NCBI GenBank assembly: GCA_951799445.1
Contig: OX637288.1
Span: 994,501-1,058,500 of the forward strand
Direction of reading: 5' to 3'
Source of the DNA: Pseudisothecium myosuroides
Lineage: Eukaryota > Streptophyta > Bryopsida > Hypnales > Lembophyllaceae
Length of the DNA: 64,000 bases
Shown here: positions 45,601 through 61,810 of the stretch, one piece after another
Numbering within the stretch: position 1 is the first letter of the stretch
How the letters are laid out: every line of letters starts with the position of its first letter
Program-made: the position numbers and the translations under genes
Notes under the pieces: generated by a model
The model's input: only the letters and a program-made list of their open reading frames with translations
Database searches by the model: none
Told to the model about the DNA's origin: nothing

Positions 45601-48033
45601 TCTGCATACGGGACTGTGTTGGTTGAATATGGATTCGTATAACGTAGACAAAGAACGGGAGAGTTACGAAGTGTATTTTTTTTTTAATTTGGTTGTAAAG
45701 CTGGTGACCTTGGTCAAAAGAAGTGTTATAGTGGGACATTTCATAGTTGTTTCATGATCAAAAACGGTTCTGTTTACAGGGTGTTGCTGTCAAGCGTTAT
45801 GTTTTAGCTTTTATTTAACTGCTTTTCATTTTAATTATGGGTTTATCTTTTAGATTATGTGCTGTATTGAACTGCTAAAGTGTGAAGTTTGTCTCGTGAC
45901 TTCAAGTCTATCTGGATGTTGGATTGGTGCAGTCTTCCGTGATCTACTTGGTGCTCAAATATGTCGTCGATTGGGTGGATGGCCAAGTAGCTTTTTTGGA
46001 GGCCAAAGATACAGCCATCCTTTTCAGCTTCTGCGTACGGCTTCTCGAGATATATTCAGCTCATAACATTGGAACGGTTTCTGTGACGGCTTCGGTGAAC
46101 TTGTTAAGCGAGAGTCAAACTGAGAAGTATAAGGACCTGAGGGCTCTACTTCAACTCCTGACCAATTTAAGCTCAAAAGACTTGGTGAGTGCCTTGCGTG
46201 GTCATTCAGATTCTTTGGTTTATGGTCGTTTTTCTACTTATGTGTTTTTTGAGGTCTACTCGTAATAGCTCGTGTAATTGGTTCTAACCTTTTGTGTTAA
46301 CACTACAGATCGATTTTGCCTGTGACGTCAATGGTGAAGTTGAAAATCCTGACGTGGCACAAGTGAGTTAAATAACCGTTGCTCTCGGCGACTCTTGTAG
46401 GTCTAGGAATTCGTATTGTTTTTTTTAATATATATTTTTTAGTCTTGAACGTCGCAGAATTTTGTTTTAAATCCTAGTAAGCCTGTTCAATATGCTCATG
46501 TGTTTCATGTACGGCAGGTTGTGTATTTGGGTTTGCACATTATTACGCCGCTTATGTCAGTTGACCTTCTCAAATACCCGAAATTGTGCCGCCAGGTTTA
46601 TATCCTTTCCAACTTATCTTTGCTAGTTAATTTGAGTTATTTCTATTTTGAAAGCTTTTGGAAAAGACATTCCTTCACTCCTTGAGCGATACAGGGCTCA
46701 ATTGTACTACTGTACCGTAACCTCTGCCAGTGTGATGGCTGCACTAGCATATTGTGGTATTACCTCCCTTCCTAACTTTCCAGTTTTGTATTCTATTCCA
46801 GTACTTCACATTGTTAGCGCACATGTTGGAGGTTTATCCTGAGAAGGTGGCAAAGCTGTCCCCTGAAGGGTTTGCGAGGATTACGAGCACATTGGACTTC
46901 GGTCTGGGACATCAGGTGTGGGTCTGGCAGCTTTGACGTATAAGTTGGAATTAGTTGTACGTACAGGCTACATGATTTTTTTGTTATTTAGCATTGATTG
47001 AATTGTTGCTATTATAACATCCTGGAATTTCACATTCTAGCGCTGGCTTGAGTAATTATGTTTAATGTTGCTCTTTAATATTATTTCTATTCTAGCAGGA
47101 CGTGGAGGTTGTGAGTATGTCACTCACAACGTTGAATGCTATAGCATTTTATCACTATCAAGCCATTTGTAGAGGCCAGGAAGGTCTTGGTGTGCATGTG
47201 CTTAGTACTCAAAACGCACATGGTGGGGTGGAGGAAGGAGTATTGGACCACTTTCTAAGATCCGTTATGCAATTCCTTCTGTTTGAGGATTACAGGTATT
47301 TAGACTAATCAATCTTTTAATGCTGATCATTCTGTAATTGTTGCTTGCTTGCTTAATGTATCCTAATGGACAACCCTTCCATATTGAGGGTCTTTGTCAT
47401 TGCTGAAAGATTTCTACGGCTTCAATGTCCTATAATCCTTTCTGTACAGCCTCTTAACCTGATTATTCTCTGGTATTTCTCTTGTCATTAGTTATAACGT
47501 ACTTGAGGCTACAGCGGGCTTATAATCTGCAGTTTTAGTGATTCACTAATTGGTAGTGAGACCCTTAGCCCAGTGTGTACCGTTAGTAAGTTTGATGTCT
47601 GATTGAATGCGTCTGTTTCTGTGCAGTAATGATCTCGTGGAGCCAGCTGCAGATGCTCTCTTGCCCCTTGTCTTGTGCAATACTGCTTTATATCAGGTAA
47701 TTTTCTGAAGTACAGATCGATTCTGGTGGCTGTTCCCTATCTATATTATCATATGTTTTCTTTGTTTGTTTGGGTAGTTCCTTTCTACCTTTCAATGAAT
47801 GAAATAGATTATGGCGGTAACAGATTTTTATTTGTTTGGAACAGAGATTAGCACTGGAACTTCTGAAGGGACAGCACAACGCTCTTATGCAAAGCCGGCT
47901 TGCCACAGCTTTCCACGTCCTTCTGAATGCCAATCAAGTGACGTCTTCTCTCGATCGCAGAAACCGCCGCAGATTTAGGGAGAACCTGTATTCATTTTTA
48001 TCGGATGTGCGAGGATTCTTACGGACTAGATGA
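36662..48033 (+). CDS. XPO4: Exportin-4, nuclear transport receptor (30 exons)
   Basis: Importin-beta-superfamily HEAT-repeat receptor; animal XPO4 exports eIF5A and Smad3 with RanGTP. Exons: 36662-36766, 37406-37493, 37787-37895, 38262-38360, 38838-38880, 39475-39642, 39866-40135, 40299-40482, 40574-40706, 40847-40936, 41279-41417, 41817-41910, 42077-42139, 42317-42426, 42662-42769, 43013-43086, 43289-43364, 43941-44189, 44329-44400, 44634-44708, 44860-44924, 45097-45199, 45392-45523, 45933-46184, 46309-46362, 46518-46595, 46802-46915, 47099-47295, 47627-47696, 47845-48033. All junctions are GT-AG and phases agree, giving 1200 residues, close to family length. Signature blocks are HMATARFQAAATMQEAAIRE (N-terminal importin-beta-like region), LDYLQLFYTWAQEA, VTMEELHWLLLMSGHVLAD, LRDLLGPITNSLA-like YVRDLLGPITNSLA, and YPEKVAKLSPEGFARI with NTALYQRLALELLKGQHN near the C-terminus. 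A low-complexity acidic loop (ANDEDDEAEQL) is in exon 13. No lesion found; the gene looks functional. Confidence 0.93.
37071..37091. repeat. Poly(G) run of 21 in exportin-4 intron 1
   Basis: Uninterrupted G homopolymer, on the sense strand, about 305 bp after the first donor site. Such a run can form G-quadruplexes in DNA or pre-mRNA, and is also prone to length errors in sequencing. Confidence 0.9.
47094..47098 (+). promoter_or_regulatory. NAGNAG tandem splice acceptor, exportin-4 exon 28
   Basis: The acceptor reads TTCTAGCAG|GAC. Splicing after TAG or after CAG both keep frame and differ by one Gln, after LGHQ. Tandem acceptors of this form often give both products in plants. Confidence 0.6.
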
Positions 48034-50540
48034 TTGGAAGTGTACAATCTAGGGCCCCTGAACAGACTTTCTTTATTCTTTTTGTAGGTATTGGGGTAGA
48101 TGGTCATACTTATTGAGAACTGACGAGCCAATAAAACTTGTACACTACATGAGGCGAGCTGAGAAATATGTAGGTGTGAGGGTTTTGACCGAACTTTTGT
48201 ATGTGGGTACCGCAAAATTTCACTAGATCAATGTGTTGAACCATACCAAGTTCTGTGTTGTGTGAACTCGTGTCTTTAGTTATTACAATTGGATTTTCTA
48301 TTGGAGGTGGCTCAAAAGAGTATTGGACACTCAAATGTGACGGTTCTCAATTACTCCGTGCGCTTCAAACGAACCAGGCTTTAGTCTTACCAGCATTTCC
48401 TGTTCTTGTTCAACTTATAATAAGGTGACTGCATCTAATTGTGACACCTTTTTGAAACCAACATCTAATTGCTTAGAATGTAACCCACTATTCATGAGAG
48501 TCTAGGGTCGGTTTCAAAAACATCTATTTATGTGTTTCGAAAATTCAAAGTTTATTCTTCAGGTGTCCAATAAATGCATAAGAGAATCTATAATACTTTT
48601 TCAACTTCCAACAAGATCCAACCAAAAATTAGGCAATTTAATAATAGGAACAATGCCCAATTGCCTATTTAGATGCATTTAGGTGTAGTTACCTTAGTGC
48701 CTTCATAGTGGAAATGAAGTGCTCTCGACAATCAAAAAGTTTATGCCCAAATAAACTTTTGGCAACCAAAAGTGGTCTAGGAAGTATTTGAAAAGTAAGA
48801 TTGCAAGAAGAGGTCTAATTGTAAGAAAACAATAGATGATGAAAGATACTATTGGTGCGTAAATCCTGTGAAAGTAGGTGAAATGACATCCATAAGGCAT
48901 CACATTGTATCAATAGAAGTGAAAGAAATTGTAGGATTTTTCAAAGTATTCTATACTATGCTAATGAAAGAAGTACAAAACTAGCAGTCAAATTGATAAA
49001 AATAGGAATTTTATTTTCTAATATAATATTATGCTATATACATGGAAAATAATAAATAATTATCCTATTATATCAATACTACTACAAACTCCTTATCTTC
49101 CTTCTCCTCATCCACAAACATATACACTATGCCTAAGAAGTTCAAGCACATTTGAAATGTTGCAACCGATTGGTTTTATGCCACCCATTGTTGTTCTTGA
49201 AACTAATGATTGTAGTATGTACCCCACAAGGAATTTTTCAGTGACAAAGGCAACTAGAAGGTCGTTGTTCGTTGATAATCCAATGTTTCTTTCCTCTACC
49301 ACACCACCCGATTAATGAGTTCAAGTCAAGCACAAAGGTAGGTCTTTGTATAAGGATGATCCATTCCTTGAAGGTATCCTTGATAAATTTTTCAATTTCA
49401 AAGCAAGAAAGCTCTGAAATTCACATCACACAATGCATATTAGTATTAATGGTATATAAGTGTACTTTGTATGTGTAAGGCTATGTTTTATGCATTCCAT
49501 AGAAAAATGGATTTGTAATATCAAGACTAAGCCAAATTCACTCCTTGTACAAGATGGGGGAATTACATTCAAAGATGAAGATCTCAATCCACTCTAAATC
49601 AAATTTTTTCTACTTTCAAGGCATGTCATCTTATCAAAGAGACTTTCCTAATTTTCTACAGAGATATGGTATGATTTTTTTAGAGGCTGATAGCAAAGCC
49701 ATAGAATTTCGAATAAAAACAAGTTCCAGAGATGTCAATGTTCTTTACATAGTTTTGCATCCCATGGATGTATGTGAATTAGGAATTTGGACTTAGACAT
49801 GAATTGTACAATCTAAAAACACATTATAAAAATTAATGTGCCTTTTATCATCCAAGGATAGACATCCACCAATAATCATCTAACTCTAAAGCCATCTAAA
49901 TCCACCCATCTACATTCATCCAAGAGTATTTACCCATATCAATCCATCCATCTATAGTCATCCATCTACATTCCTCCACCTACAATCATCCATCTATAGT
50001 CATCCATCTACATTCCTCCACCTACAATCATCCTAAACCGCTCATCCATATACGAGCATTCTTCTCTTTTCATCCATGTACGTTCATCTATATACATTCA
50101 TCCATGTACCCAAATAGACATGGCTTATAAACACCAACTTGTTCATCTAGTTCCAAGTACCCAATTTTCTAAATACATTTAAAGTAAGAAGAAAATTTTA
50201 AATAATATTAATTCCAAAAAAAATTAAAAACTGAAAATACTATTTTTTTTTTAAATTGTCGTTTATTTTGGTTCACTGTTCACTGCAAGGTTTCTTCATT
50301 TCTATCTATTTCACAAATGGTTTGGAATTTTTTTTCATTTTCATGTATACAAATTAATATTATACATTGGTGTAGTATTTACATTCATTCAAATACCAAC
50401 CTTAACTTCCTGCGTCAATCTTGAATTTTTTAAATACTTTGTATTACATTCATCTGGATTCTTTTGTAACTTCATAAGGTACAATGATATTGCCAATGAT
50501 ATTACCCAATTTTGTCATGATTTTCATTTGTATTGAAAAG
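48034..50540. other. AT-rich spacer, no gene seen
   Basis: Downstream of exportin-4. ORFs are short and without motifs. The first 200-300 bp probably hold the exportin 3' UTR; I cannot fix the poly(A) site. A simple repeat lies at 49905-50115. Confidence 0.5.
49905..50115. repeat. CATCCATCTACA-type minisatellite
   Basis: About 16 degenerate 10-13-bp units such as CATCCATCTACATTC and CATCCATCTATAGT. A longer unit of about 47 bp containing CCTCCACCTACAATCATCC is repeated once at 49970-50030. Confidence 0.85.
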
Positions 50541-53102
<2,562 letters not shown>

Positions 53103-55820
53103 ATCATTATATTCTATATCCTAGGTCTCAAAATTCAAATATTTATTTTCCTATTTTTCTTTTCAAAGAAGTATTGATGAACACTTCATGCATTATAAAA
53201 TTTACCCAAAAATTAAAAAATATAATATAAATTTTATGATATTTGCATCCAATTTCTAGTTTAAATGCTAAGATGTTTTATTGAAATCAATGCAAGGCCT
53301 TATTACTCACTACACTGTCAATGATGAATTAATATATTTTGATAATTTTCAACCTTGAAATTTTGAATGTTTAAATCATTGAATATATGATCTCATCATT
53401 ACAACCTTCATTTTTATAGCACTAGAAACTGAATTTATTTATTTATGTAGCTTTGAAATCATTTTAATTTATAATCAAACTTCTAAAATATATAGGTGAT
53501 CAAATTTCGAAAAATATGAATGACCATTAATTCAAAACACCATTTGTTTGAGTGAAATTTATATTGAAGTAAATATAAAGTTTGTTATGAAAATTTTGAA
53601 AGTTTTAGATAATTTTTCTAATTATTTTTTTAAGATACTCATTCTTTCTATGACACGCAATGTCATAATTTATAAATTTTATGATCTCAAATCTTGAAAT
53701 TAGGTTAAAATAATTCAACATTTAAAATTGCAAATTTTTAGATTTTTATGACTTTATTTTTCAATTGTTATTTCTAAGAGTTTCTTCTACCAAACATGTA
53801 TTATAATATATGCAATCATTGTTGCAAATGTATATTATAAACATTAAACATTAAGTACATAAAATAGGATTTCCAAACTATTAAGCTCATTGATGTATAA
53901 ATTAGAAGTTGCAAAGTCAAAATTCAAAAGTATCTTTTTTTAACATATAAATTCCATAAATCTATATAATATAGAAGTTCTATACATCTAAATAACATAG
54001 AGGTTCCATAAATCTACAATCAATTGCCACATAATTGGAGAGTGACCTCAACGGTAAAGAGTGAGGTCTTTGTTGCATGAAATCTTTATAATCTCTAATC
54101 ACAGTGACCCCAAAGTTTTTGCAATTTTTTGGGAATGAGCACAAGGATTAATGAAGTGATGAAGTCTAATTATATTAACACAAGCTTGCACAAATTGGCC
54201 ACAAGCAAGCATCCTAAGGCCATACGCCATCTCTATCACTTCTAAAAGCTTTGTCAATAACAATCTAATCATTTATTTTGAAACTTCATATCTATTCACT
54301 TGTCAATTCAAAGTGAAATATAGAAATTATATGTAACAAATGTTAGTTTCTCCACTTTTGTAAGAAAAGTTGAAAATATAGCCTCAATTTGTCAAGGTTT
54401 AAGAAATTATTAAAAAACTCCATCTATTATATTGCAAAGGTATGTACACTTGCGATCATCACTATTCAAAATGTGACGCCTACAATTGGGCTAAAAATAA
54501 GCACTAAAATCTACATATTAATAATACAAAATCTATATAATCCGGTCATGAGAGCCTAGGACAACTGCATACCTAGTGTTGATTTTTAACACACCTACAA
54601 TCAATATTTTGACTTTTACTTATTAACTTTTTCATACAATATTCAAATAAAATAATTTACATTTAATAATATGATGTAATAAATAAGCTTCGTTCCTAAA
54701 AGTATTGGTGATTGATACAATGACTTCACATCTAAAGTAGGAGATCCTAATCCTAACACCATTCAAAAGACATCCTATTTATACCACATGTATCCTAGTG
54801 CGGACATTTTAAACTTTCAAATGTACATAATACTATTAGCCAACGTGGAGAGGTTCTTTTTTCCTTTTTTCAAATGGGAAAAGATCCAATATTTGTCAAC
54901 TTCAATTTCAAACAATACTATAATGTTGAGTTTTATATTTTTAGAAATGGCATGAAATTCTCTCTCTTTTGATGTGGCTAAATTTAGACTATAGCTTTGA
55001 GTTAAATTAACAAATTGAAGTTTAGCAACATGACACCAAAGCTTAGTGCAAAGGAAATAAGACTTGACCAAGTGTTCAAATTGTTAACTCAAATTTAAAG
55101 GAGGAATTCCAGGAAAAGAATAGCCTTGCTACCATTGAATTGCAGGGAAAAAGAAATTTTTGTAGTACAATTTTATGTATTCTATTGATACAAAGTAGCC
55201 AAATGTGCAAAAGTATGTAATTTTGGTGTTGCTTAATCTTTCCTAGAAGATGAATATAGGACCCAAAATGAACGAACCCTTAATTCACACCAATCCTAGT
55301 AAAAGGATTCAATTGGAGTTATACGGGAATTTCTCTAACCAAATGTGTTAATTACACAATTACCATATCCAAAAAGATAGGTTTATCATTCACTACCAAA
55401 TAATTATTTAATTTGCTAAAAACTAAGAATATTTTGCCAATATTTTATTATATTTCTTCTACATCCATGCAAAAAAAATCAATATTTTGCAAAATAATTT
55501 TCCAAGAATATTGGCATCCAATTTTTGAAATATTTTTTCTTGACCATGGTCAATATTTACTTGGTAAATAAGATAAGAGGTCTATAAAGTGCCCATTTAA
55601 GAGCTAAACTCATTGAAATGTCTTTCAATAAATGTTTACACCAAGTGTAATTGGCATCTAAGTCAAGTCATTTCATGTTTTTTGGACCTTCTTAGAATTA
55701 GTTACAAATTTTTTGAAGTTGAAATGCAGTGGTCTCTAAAAGTGTCCACCTCCTAAATTATACACTATCCATAACCTTAAATAAATTATTTGTTTGTTTT
55801 GTTTTGTTTGATTGTTTGTT
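53103..55820. other. AT-rich spacer, no gene seen
   Basis: Upstream of the GT92-type gene. No ORF above 84 codons, no conserved motif, no RNA gene and no clear repeat borders. The promoter of the GT92 gene must lie at its left edge, but I see no definite TATA or other box among the AT-rich words. Confidence 0.5.
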
Positions 55821-55824
55821 TATT

Positions 55825-56310
55825 ACAGTGAGATCTCCTTGATTGTAAGTCTTCCGGTCGCAATCTTGGTATCGTTGGAAAGCTCTTGGCAAGGAGGGAT
55901 GCATGGGCTTTGTTTCTTGGCATTTGGACCTACACTGTGAAAGATATTGAATTTTGAAGTATTATGAATTAAGAAATTAGAAAATTTCTTTTTTCTTCTA
56001 TTCTGACTGTGGCAACGGCATAGGGCACACTAGTCCATACCTTAAATGAGGTTTTTGTTTTTGTTTTTTGTTTTGATTGTTACAGTGAAATCTCTAAAAT
56101 TGTGCTTTTTTTAGTTGAGTTATTGGTACCATCAAAAAGCTCTCTGTGAAGAGGGATGCATGGACTTTGTTTTGTGGCATTCCAACTAATGGCAAAAAAG
56201 ATATTTAATTTTGAAGTTTTCATGAATAAAAAAATTAGAAAATTACTTTTACTTTTATTTTGGTTGTGGCAACAACACAAGGGATACTATGTGCATTAAA
56301 GAGAGTATTC
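55825..56310. repeat. Tandem duplication, two ~240-bp units
   Basis: Units at about 55825-56045 and 56080-56310 share TACAGTGAGATCTC, GGAAAGCTCT..GAGGGATGCATGG, CTTTGTTT, GATATTGAATTTTGAAGT and TGGTTGTGGCAAC..CACAAGGGATACTA. They differ by about 25%. Non-coding. Confidence 0.75.
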
Positions 56311-56746
56311 CCTCTGTTCCAAAATGAATTTCATGTTGGACAAAATGCTTTGAATTAAGGCTAAAAATAACATTAAAATTTATTTTTTTGAACATTTAGT
56401 AGAGTTTGGTGCATTCCTATCATCTTAAAATTTTGAGTTTGCGAGCCTTTTCCAAAATGTAGTTTTAGGGTACTCAAAAGTAGGATTTTTGAGGCATTTG
56501 TCAGGAGCACTGGTGGCCACAAAATTGCCCAAATTCTTTGGATCAAAAAGAGTAACTTCATTTATTGGTCAACAAGAGCAGTGTTTGTGACTAGAGCTCT
56601 CACATTAGGGGTAGTCACACCTTCTCCGAAAACAAGATTTTGTTGAAGAATGAACAATTGAGGCGAGAAAATGGGAGCCAATCAAGACTAATAATTGCTA
56701 AAGAAGGTGTTACACCCCTTTTGGGTCGTTTCAAGTTAAGGATTTT

Positions 56747-59700
56747 CACTACAAGAAATAGGGGGTATACGTGATTGCGGAGTCGTGCGTACCCCCAGGT
56801 CGTGACTGCGGCATGACTACCTCCTCTAATTGCACCGTCTGGCTTTGGTCAACATTACCCAAGTCATGCGCCAGTCGCGGTGGCGACTAGGGGATGAAGA
56901 TGGGATGGATAACGCACTTGGTGCGCACGTTTTTGTTGACGCTTTGTTTGTTGACCGGCGATTTCGGTCATAGTCGTATTCTATGACTGACGTTCGACTT
57001 CTAAGTGACTTCTTCGTCACTGAAGGCGCCTTCCAGGGAAGTCCATGTTGCCTACGTGGATTGCTGGCGTGCTGACGTGTTCGCGGCTTATGGGCGAGTC
57101 ATGCGCCAATCACGACCAGTCCTGTATTGCCACTGAAGGTCACTTTGGGCTCACTTCACTGTGACTTCCTAGGGACTCGCACAGAATTTCGTGGATCTTC
57201 TCTGTTGTCCTTAGGGAAAGGGTAGCCCTGTTTATATTACAAATGTAACAGCACAAGCGTCGTAACGTCATAAGAAAGGGTTCATTGCGACTGAGATTAC
57301 CATGCACTTCCAGGGGATGGTTTAGTGGTATGAACTCTACAAAGACGTAATGCAAAATTAGCTCTTTACTTGGTATTGAAAGGAATTACAGGACGGGGCT
57401 TCCATGATTTGCCCTTCACGAGAGCTACAGTTCTGAGGCCACTGCATGTTTGAGCGGCTTTCTCAGAGACTCCTCCAGCAAAGAGGACTCTTCAAAAGAA
57501 CTACCACACAACTGCCTGCCGCACATCACGACCTGTACTGATTCAACGCTAATAAATTGTCTTCCTCGGACAACTCAATGGCCCCGACAAGGTTCACTGA
57601 CTGAGGGGGGATTGGCAACATGTGAGGGGCAACCAAGCCGACACTTTCTGACGTCGTGGTGATGAAGGCGTCTGTTCGATCCACCACCTCCCGCTTCGCT
57701 CGTACTTCTTTCCGTAACACAACTTTCCATCCAGGTTTCTCTACAACGTTGGAGAAGAAGACTTGCGTGGCCTAGCTAGGGAAAATGAAGGGGTCCTCCA
57801 AGCGCGGTAAAGTGTGGCGAAAGTTCACCACCAAGAAACCAGCATCGTCACGAGTATACGTTGCATTTCCTCGATTGTCCTGGGCCTTCACCCACTCGCA
57901 TCGCAGTAGAATGATTTGTATATTCAGACCACCGTAATCTAGCACTAAGATATCTTTCAGCACGCCAACGTAGTTGACGGACAAGTCATTGGCATTCTCC
58001 GAGGGCAATTCGAAAACCGACGCCACGCCGCTGTTGTAGCTCCGCAATCGGGTAGTAGACGCGTCATCCACTCGGAAGTGATTGCCGAAAGCAGTGATTC
58101 GGGAATACCTTGTGGCGCGCTGTGATGGCTTTGTGCTCAGCAACAAGCGGTCCCGATCCTCAGGCTTATGCAGATCCAAGTCTGAATTCTGGACAGCATT
58201 CACCATCCACTCCGCAAGCGCAGGAGCGGATGGATTTGTCCTACGCTCAGCCCTCCATTTCCTGCACAACCAGCCACCAATTCATGATTAGACGGGCGAA
58301 GGGCGACTGCTACAACGTCCTGTGACGTGACCTTTTTTTCGACAGTGAGTCATGGTACATGTAGATTGTGACAAAACGAAGACTACCACTCAACTCCTAA
58401 AAGTCAACAATAAGTCAAATTATGCGACAGCGCGCTCTTCATTGACTCGGATATGACTTCCCCACGACTCCGTTACAACCTCACATTACTCATTCACTCC
58501 TGCATCAGTCTGCAGGACTTGTTCAATACTGCAATGTAATTGGAGACTACCGCGAAGACATGATCAAATACAAATTCCACTTCCTGACGGCATTCATGAT
58601 TGAAGGAACGCTACTACAAGGATCCAGGCAGAACTGACTCATAGAACTCTTCCATGACGGCCGCGTTCATGAGCACGTATTGGTGAGCAATGTCCCGCAT
58701 CTCAGCGGACATGACATACGCCTTCCCGGCACCTTGGAGAACCTCCTCCGCATCCCCATACTCTTCGTCCTCATCCCACACGCGTCTCTGCGTAAACTCA
58801 AAGCTCTGGAGGTACTCCGTGACAAAGCCTATGCATTCGTCCTTCAAATACCCCTCTGCCATGCACGCCTCTGGACGGGCCAAATTCCGAACATGCTTCT
58901 TCAGCACTTTCATGTACCGTTCCACGGGATACATCCACCGGGCACTCACTGGTCCACACAAGTCCAGTTCCTTTGCTAGATGGTAGGGGAGATGCGTCAT
59001 GACATTGAAGAATGATGGGGAAATTCTATCTCTAGTAATGCCATGCTCTCGGCGACATCAGCTTCCAGTGAAGCAAAGTCACTAGGATTGTATACCTTCG
59101 TGCTAAGGCGGCGAAACACTTTGCACATTCGCATCACAGCCATGCGAGGGCCGGGCTTCATTAGCCCTCGCAATGCCAGAGGCAGCACTTGCTGCATCAA
59201 GACGTGGTAATCATGGGATTTCAGGCCCCCAAAATTCTTCTTCCGTATGCACTTTCCAAGGTCTGATGAATACCCGCTTGGCGTCCAGAGGGACTCGATG
59301 CACCTTGCAAATTTCTCAAATTCCTCTTCGCTGAGCACGTAAGCGGCTCTAGGCTTGACCATTTTACCGGCCTTGCGAGGGTGTGGGGTCAGCCAGAGGT
59401 GCTTCCTCACATTTCGCCTTCGCAAGTCCCTCCTGACCTTCACCGTGTCCTTCTTGCCTGTTATGGTTTTAAGGAAGTTCTTCGCCAAGTTCATTTCGCA
59501 ATGCATGACGTCTAGCGTGTTGTAAATGAGAAGATCCTATACATGAACGAATACAACGTAGCAAAAACAAGTCAGTGCTTGTAAAGGCGATAAGAACAAC
59601 GCCGCACACGTTCAGTTTAAAGGTCAACCGGGGAAGACAGAGCGCAGTCACGAAGAAGATTTGAGTAAGTCGTAAAATGTTACTGCTACTCTTTTACAAC

Positions 59701-61810
59701 TTTATCGCGACTACTATGGAACTTCGAAGTCGCGACAAAGTTCCCTAAAAGTTATACCTCGGTTTAGGTATGAAAATTTTGTTCACGAAGAATAGTACTG
59801 ACCTTCCAGTAGGGCAGGCGAAAAAGAATGCTCATGCACTTCACGCCATACACTTTAGACGGGTCCCCAATTGCACCCTCTTTGTGACCACCTGCTTTCC
59901 ACGCCTCAAACTCTGCTGCATACAAAAGTTGGTCCTCCACAGTCACTGCCCTTGGCTCTGGTTTGGTTTCTAGGGCACCATTGAAGTGGTCCTTCATTTG
60001 CGCAAACCTGTAGGGGTGGTCCACCGGTAACCAGCGTCGCGTCCCACCGTAGGTTTGCTTGTCCAGTTCCATGGAATGCTCGGCACCCAAGTTGCAGCCA
60101 CACCATGGACATGCTGCATAGCCTTGATGGGAGAATCCTCCCACTGTCCCGTACCCTGGGAAGTCATGGATAGTCCACAACAACACTGCACGGAGTTGGA
60201 ATGCCTTGCAGCCTACATCTTTAGTTACGTCATGTGCCGGAACTCCAGACCATAGCTGCAGCAACTCCTCCACTAGGGGCTCTAAGTACACGTCAAACAC
60301 TTCTGCTGTGACAGACTCCCTCCCGGGAATTAGAAGAGTCAAGAGCACAAAAAATTTCTTTGTGCAAAGCCAGGGAGGGACATTGTAATTTAGTAAAAGC
60401 ACCGGCCATGTTGACCACGAGGATCGATTCTGCGAGAATGGGTTCACTCCGTCTGCAGCCAATGCAAAGTGAGCATTGCGGGGATCATTCGCAAATGTGG
60501 GATCCACGTTCTCATGAAAGTGCCGCCAAGCCTTAGAATCACAAGGATGCCGAACAAGGCCATCCCCTCCCTCTTGGTTGCTCCGATTCTTGTGATGCCA
60601 TATCATGAGCTTTGATAAAGTTGGGCTTCTGAGCAGTCGCTGCAACCGCGAAATTATCGGAAAATGACGGAGAACCTTGACGGGGAAGGCCTTCCGAGCC
60701 TCATCTCTGAATCTTTGCCCATCACACTTGGGACAACGGCTCAGATCCGCATATTCCCCACGGAAGAGCACACACCTTTTCTCGCATGCGTGAATGGCAT
60801 TGTACGACAACCCCAATTTTGCTGTGAGGGCCTTGGCCGCATGGTACGTCCTTGGCAATGCATTATGCTCAGGGAGCAGATGCTGATTGAGGATGCTAAA
60901 CAACTCGTTGGCAAAGGTGTTGCTAACACCATGAACTGTGCACAGGTTCATCAACAAGACCGTGGCCGCTAGTTTGCTAGATCTTGCCCCATCATATAAG
61001 ACATTCATGGCCTCCTCCAATGCTGCACTGTCGAAATTGTCTTCCCCACCGTTGCCATCCTGGGAATCCTCACCCAAGCGTTGGTCATCATGACAGTCCT
61101 CACTCTCCGCACCATCGTCAAGGTCCATCTCCCTGCATTCTTCCTGGATTGCATCTGTGGTTGCGAAGGCTTCTAGGACTTCTTCCTGAAGTCTCTCCGC
61201 TGCAGATGGTGCCTCCTCAACCGCGCGTGATGCCTGGTCCACCATGCCTCGAACATCTACAGTGGCGTCCACTTCGGGTGTAGCGTCTTCGGACTCCTTC
61301 CAGAACTCCTCCTCCCACTTCTGATCAGAGGAGTCTGGGGTGCCTGGCCCAATCCACCTCCGTGAGCCCGGGTCCCTGCCGTAGCGGATCAAGTGATCCC
61401 GTACATTTCGAATCAGAAGTCTCTTGTGCCCGCGGCATTCAGTGCAAGGGCAGTGCAGTCTTGTCATGTTCAATTCTGAAGCTCGTCGCACCTCCCTTGT
61501 CCATTAGCCTTTCATCTCGTAGACGCTGCCTGTGAGTATCAGACAAGGGCATCCTAGCAGGTATCATGGTCGCCTGTAGCCGAATGGGGTGTTGAAATTG
61601 TGTCCTCGACTGCACTCACAGAATGCAATAAGGTCAGGCTAAGTGCCGCGAATCACAAGTGCGGCCACAGCATGGCCATTTCAATGCGCTCACTGCGGCG
61701 CGACTTCTGAATGACTACTGACACTCAAGTCTCAGTCCTCATCTCCTTCTACGACTTCCAGATGACTTCTGAGAGTCCCAACGTAGTTGCGGGATGTGAC
61801 TTCCCTTATG
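56747..61810 (-). mobile_element. CACTA (En/Spm) transposon, truncated at its promoter end
   Basis: One terminus, CACTACAAGAAATAGGGGGT, starts at 56747 and matches the consensus end of plant CACTA elements. Subterminal repeats follow (GTCATGCGCCAGTCGCGG, GTCATGCGCCAATCACGAC, CGTGACTGCGGCATGACTAC). The transposase gene runs towards this end from about 61.5 kb. At the other side, subterminal-like words (GCGCGACTTCTGAATGACTAC, GATGTGACTTCC) stop at about 61810, and I find no CTTGTAGTG terminus up to the window edge. The element is either truncated or its end has diverged. Confidence 0.85.
57526..61491 (-). pseudogene. CACTA transposase (TNPD type), frameshift and nonsense
   Basis: DDE-type transposase that cuts and pastes CACTA elements. 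Exons by continuity: 61491-59803, 59536-58639, 58261-57526; both introns use a GTCAGT donor. Order of domains: zinc-binding N-terminal transposase-associated region (CPCTECRGHKRLL), the Transposase_21 catalytic region (CPKCDGQRFR, ALAADGVNPF, FPGYGTVGGFSHQGYAACPW), NTLDVMHCEMNLAKNFLKTI across the first junction, the DUF4218 region (FFNVMTHLPYHLAKELDLCG, RWMYPVERYMKVLKKHVRN), and DUF4216-like NYVGVLKDILVLDYGG. One C is missing from the CCCC run at 59017-59020 (EFP|PSFFNVM), shifting frame. TAG at 57772-57774 replaces a probable CAG in FIFPS-ATQVFFSNVVEKPGW, after which the frame is open for 82 codons. The true start codon, perhaps in an upstream exon, is not visible (the frame meets a stop just upstream). 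Confidence 0.9.

Noticed and set aside
54030..54080. Possible tRNA-like stretch (GTGACCTCAACGGTAAAGAGTGAGGTC)
   Set aside because: It can form one stem, but no acceptor, anticodon and T-arm set follows in order, and no GGTTCRA box is present.
56308..56581. Second Stowaway-like element starting CCCTCTGTTCCAAAATGAAT
   Set aside because: The left end looks right, but the presumed right end (around ACTTCATTTATTGGTCAACAAGAGCAG) matches poorly and no TA duplication is clear. Left out of the features.
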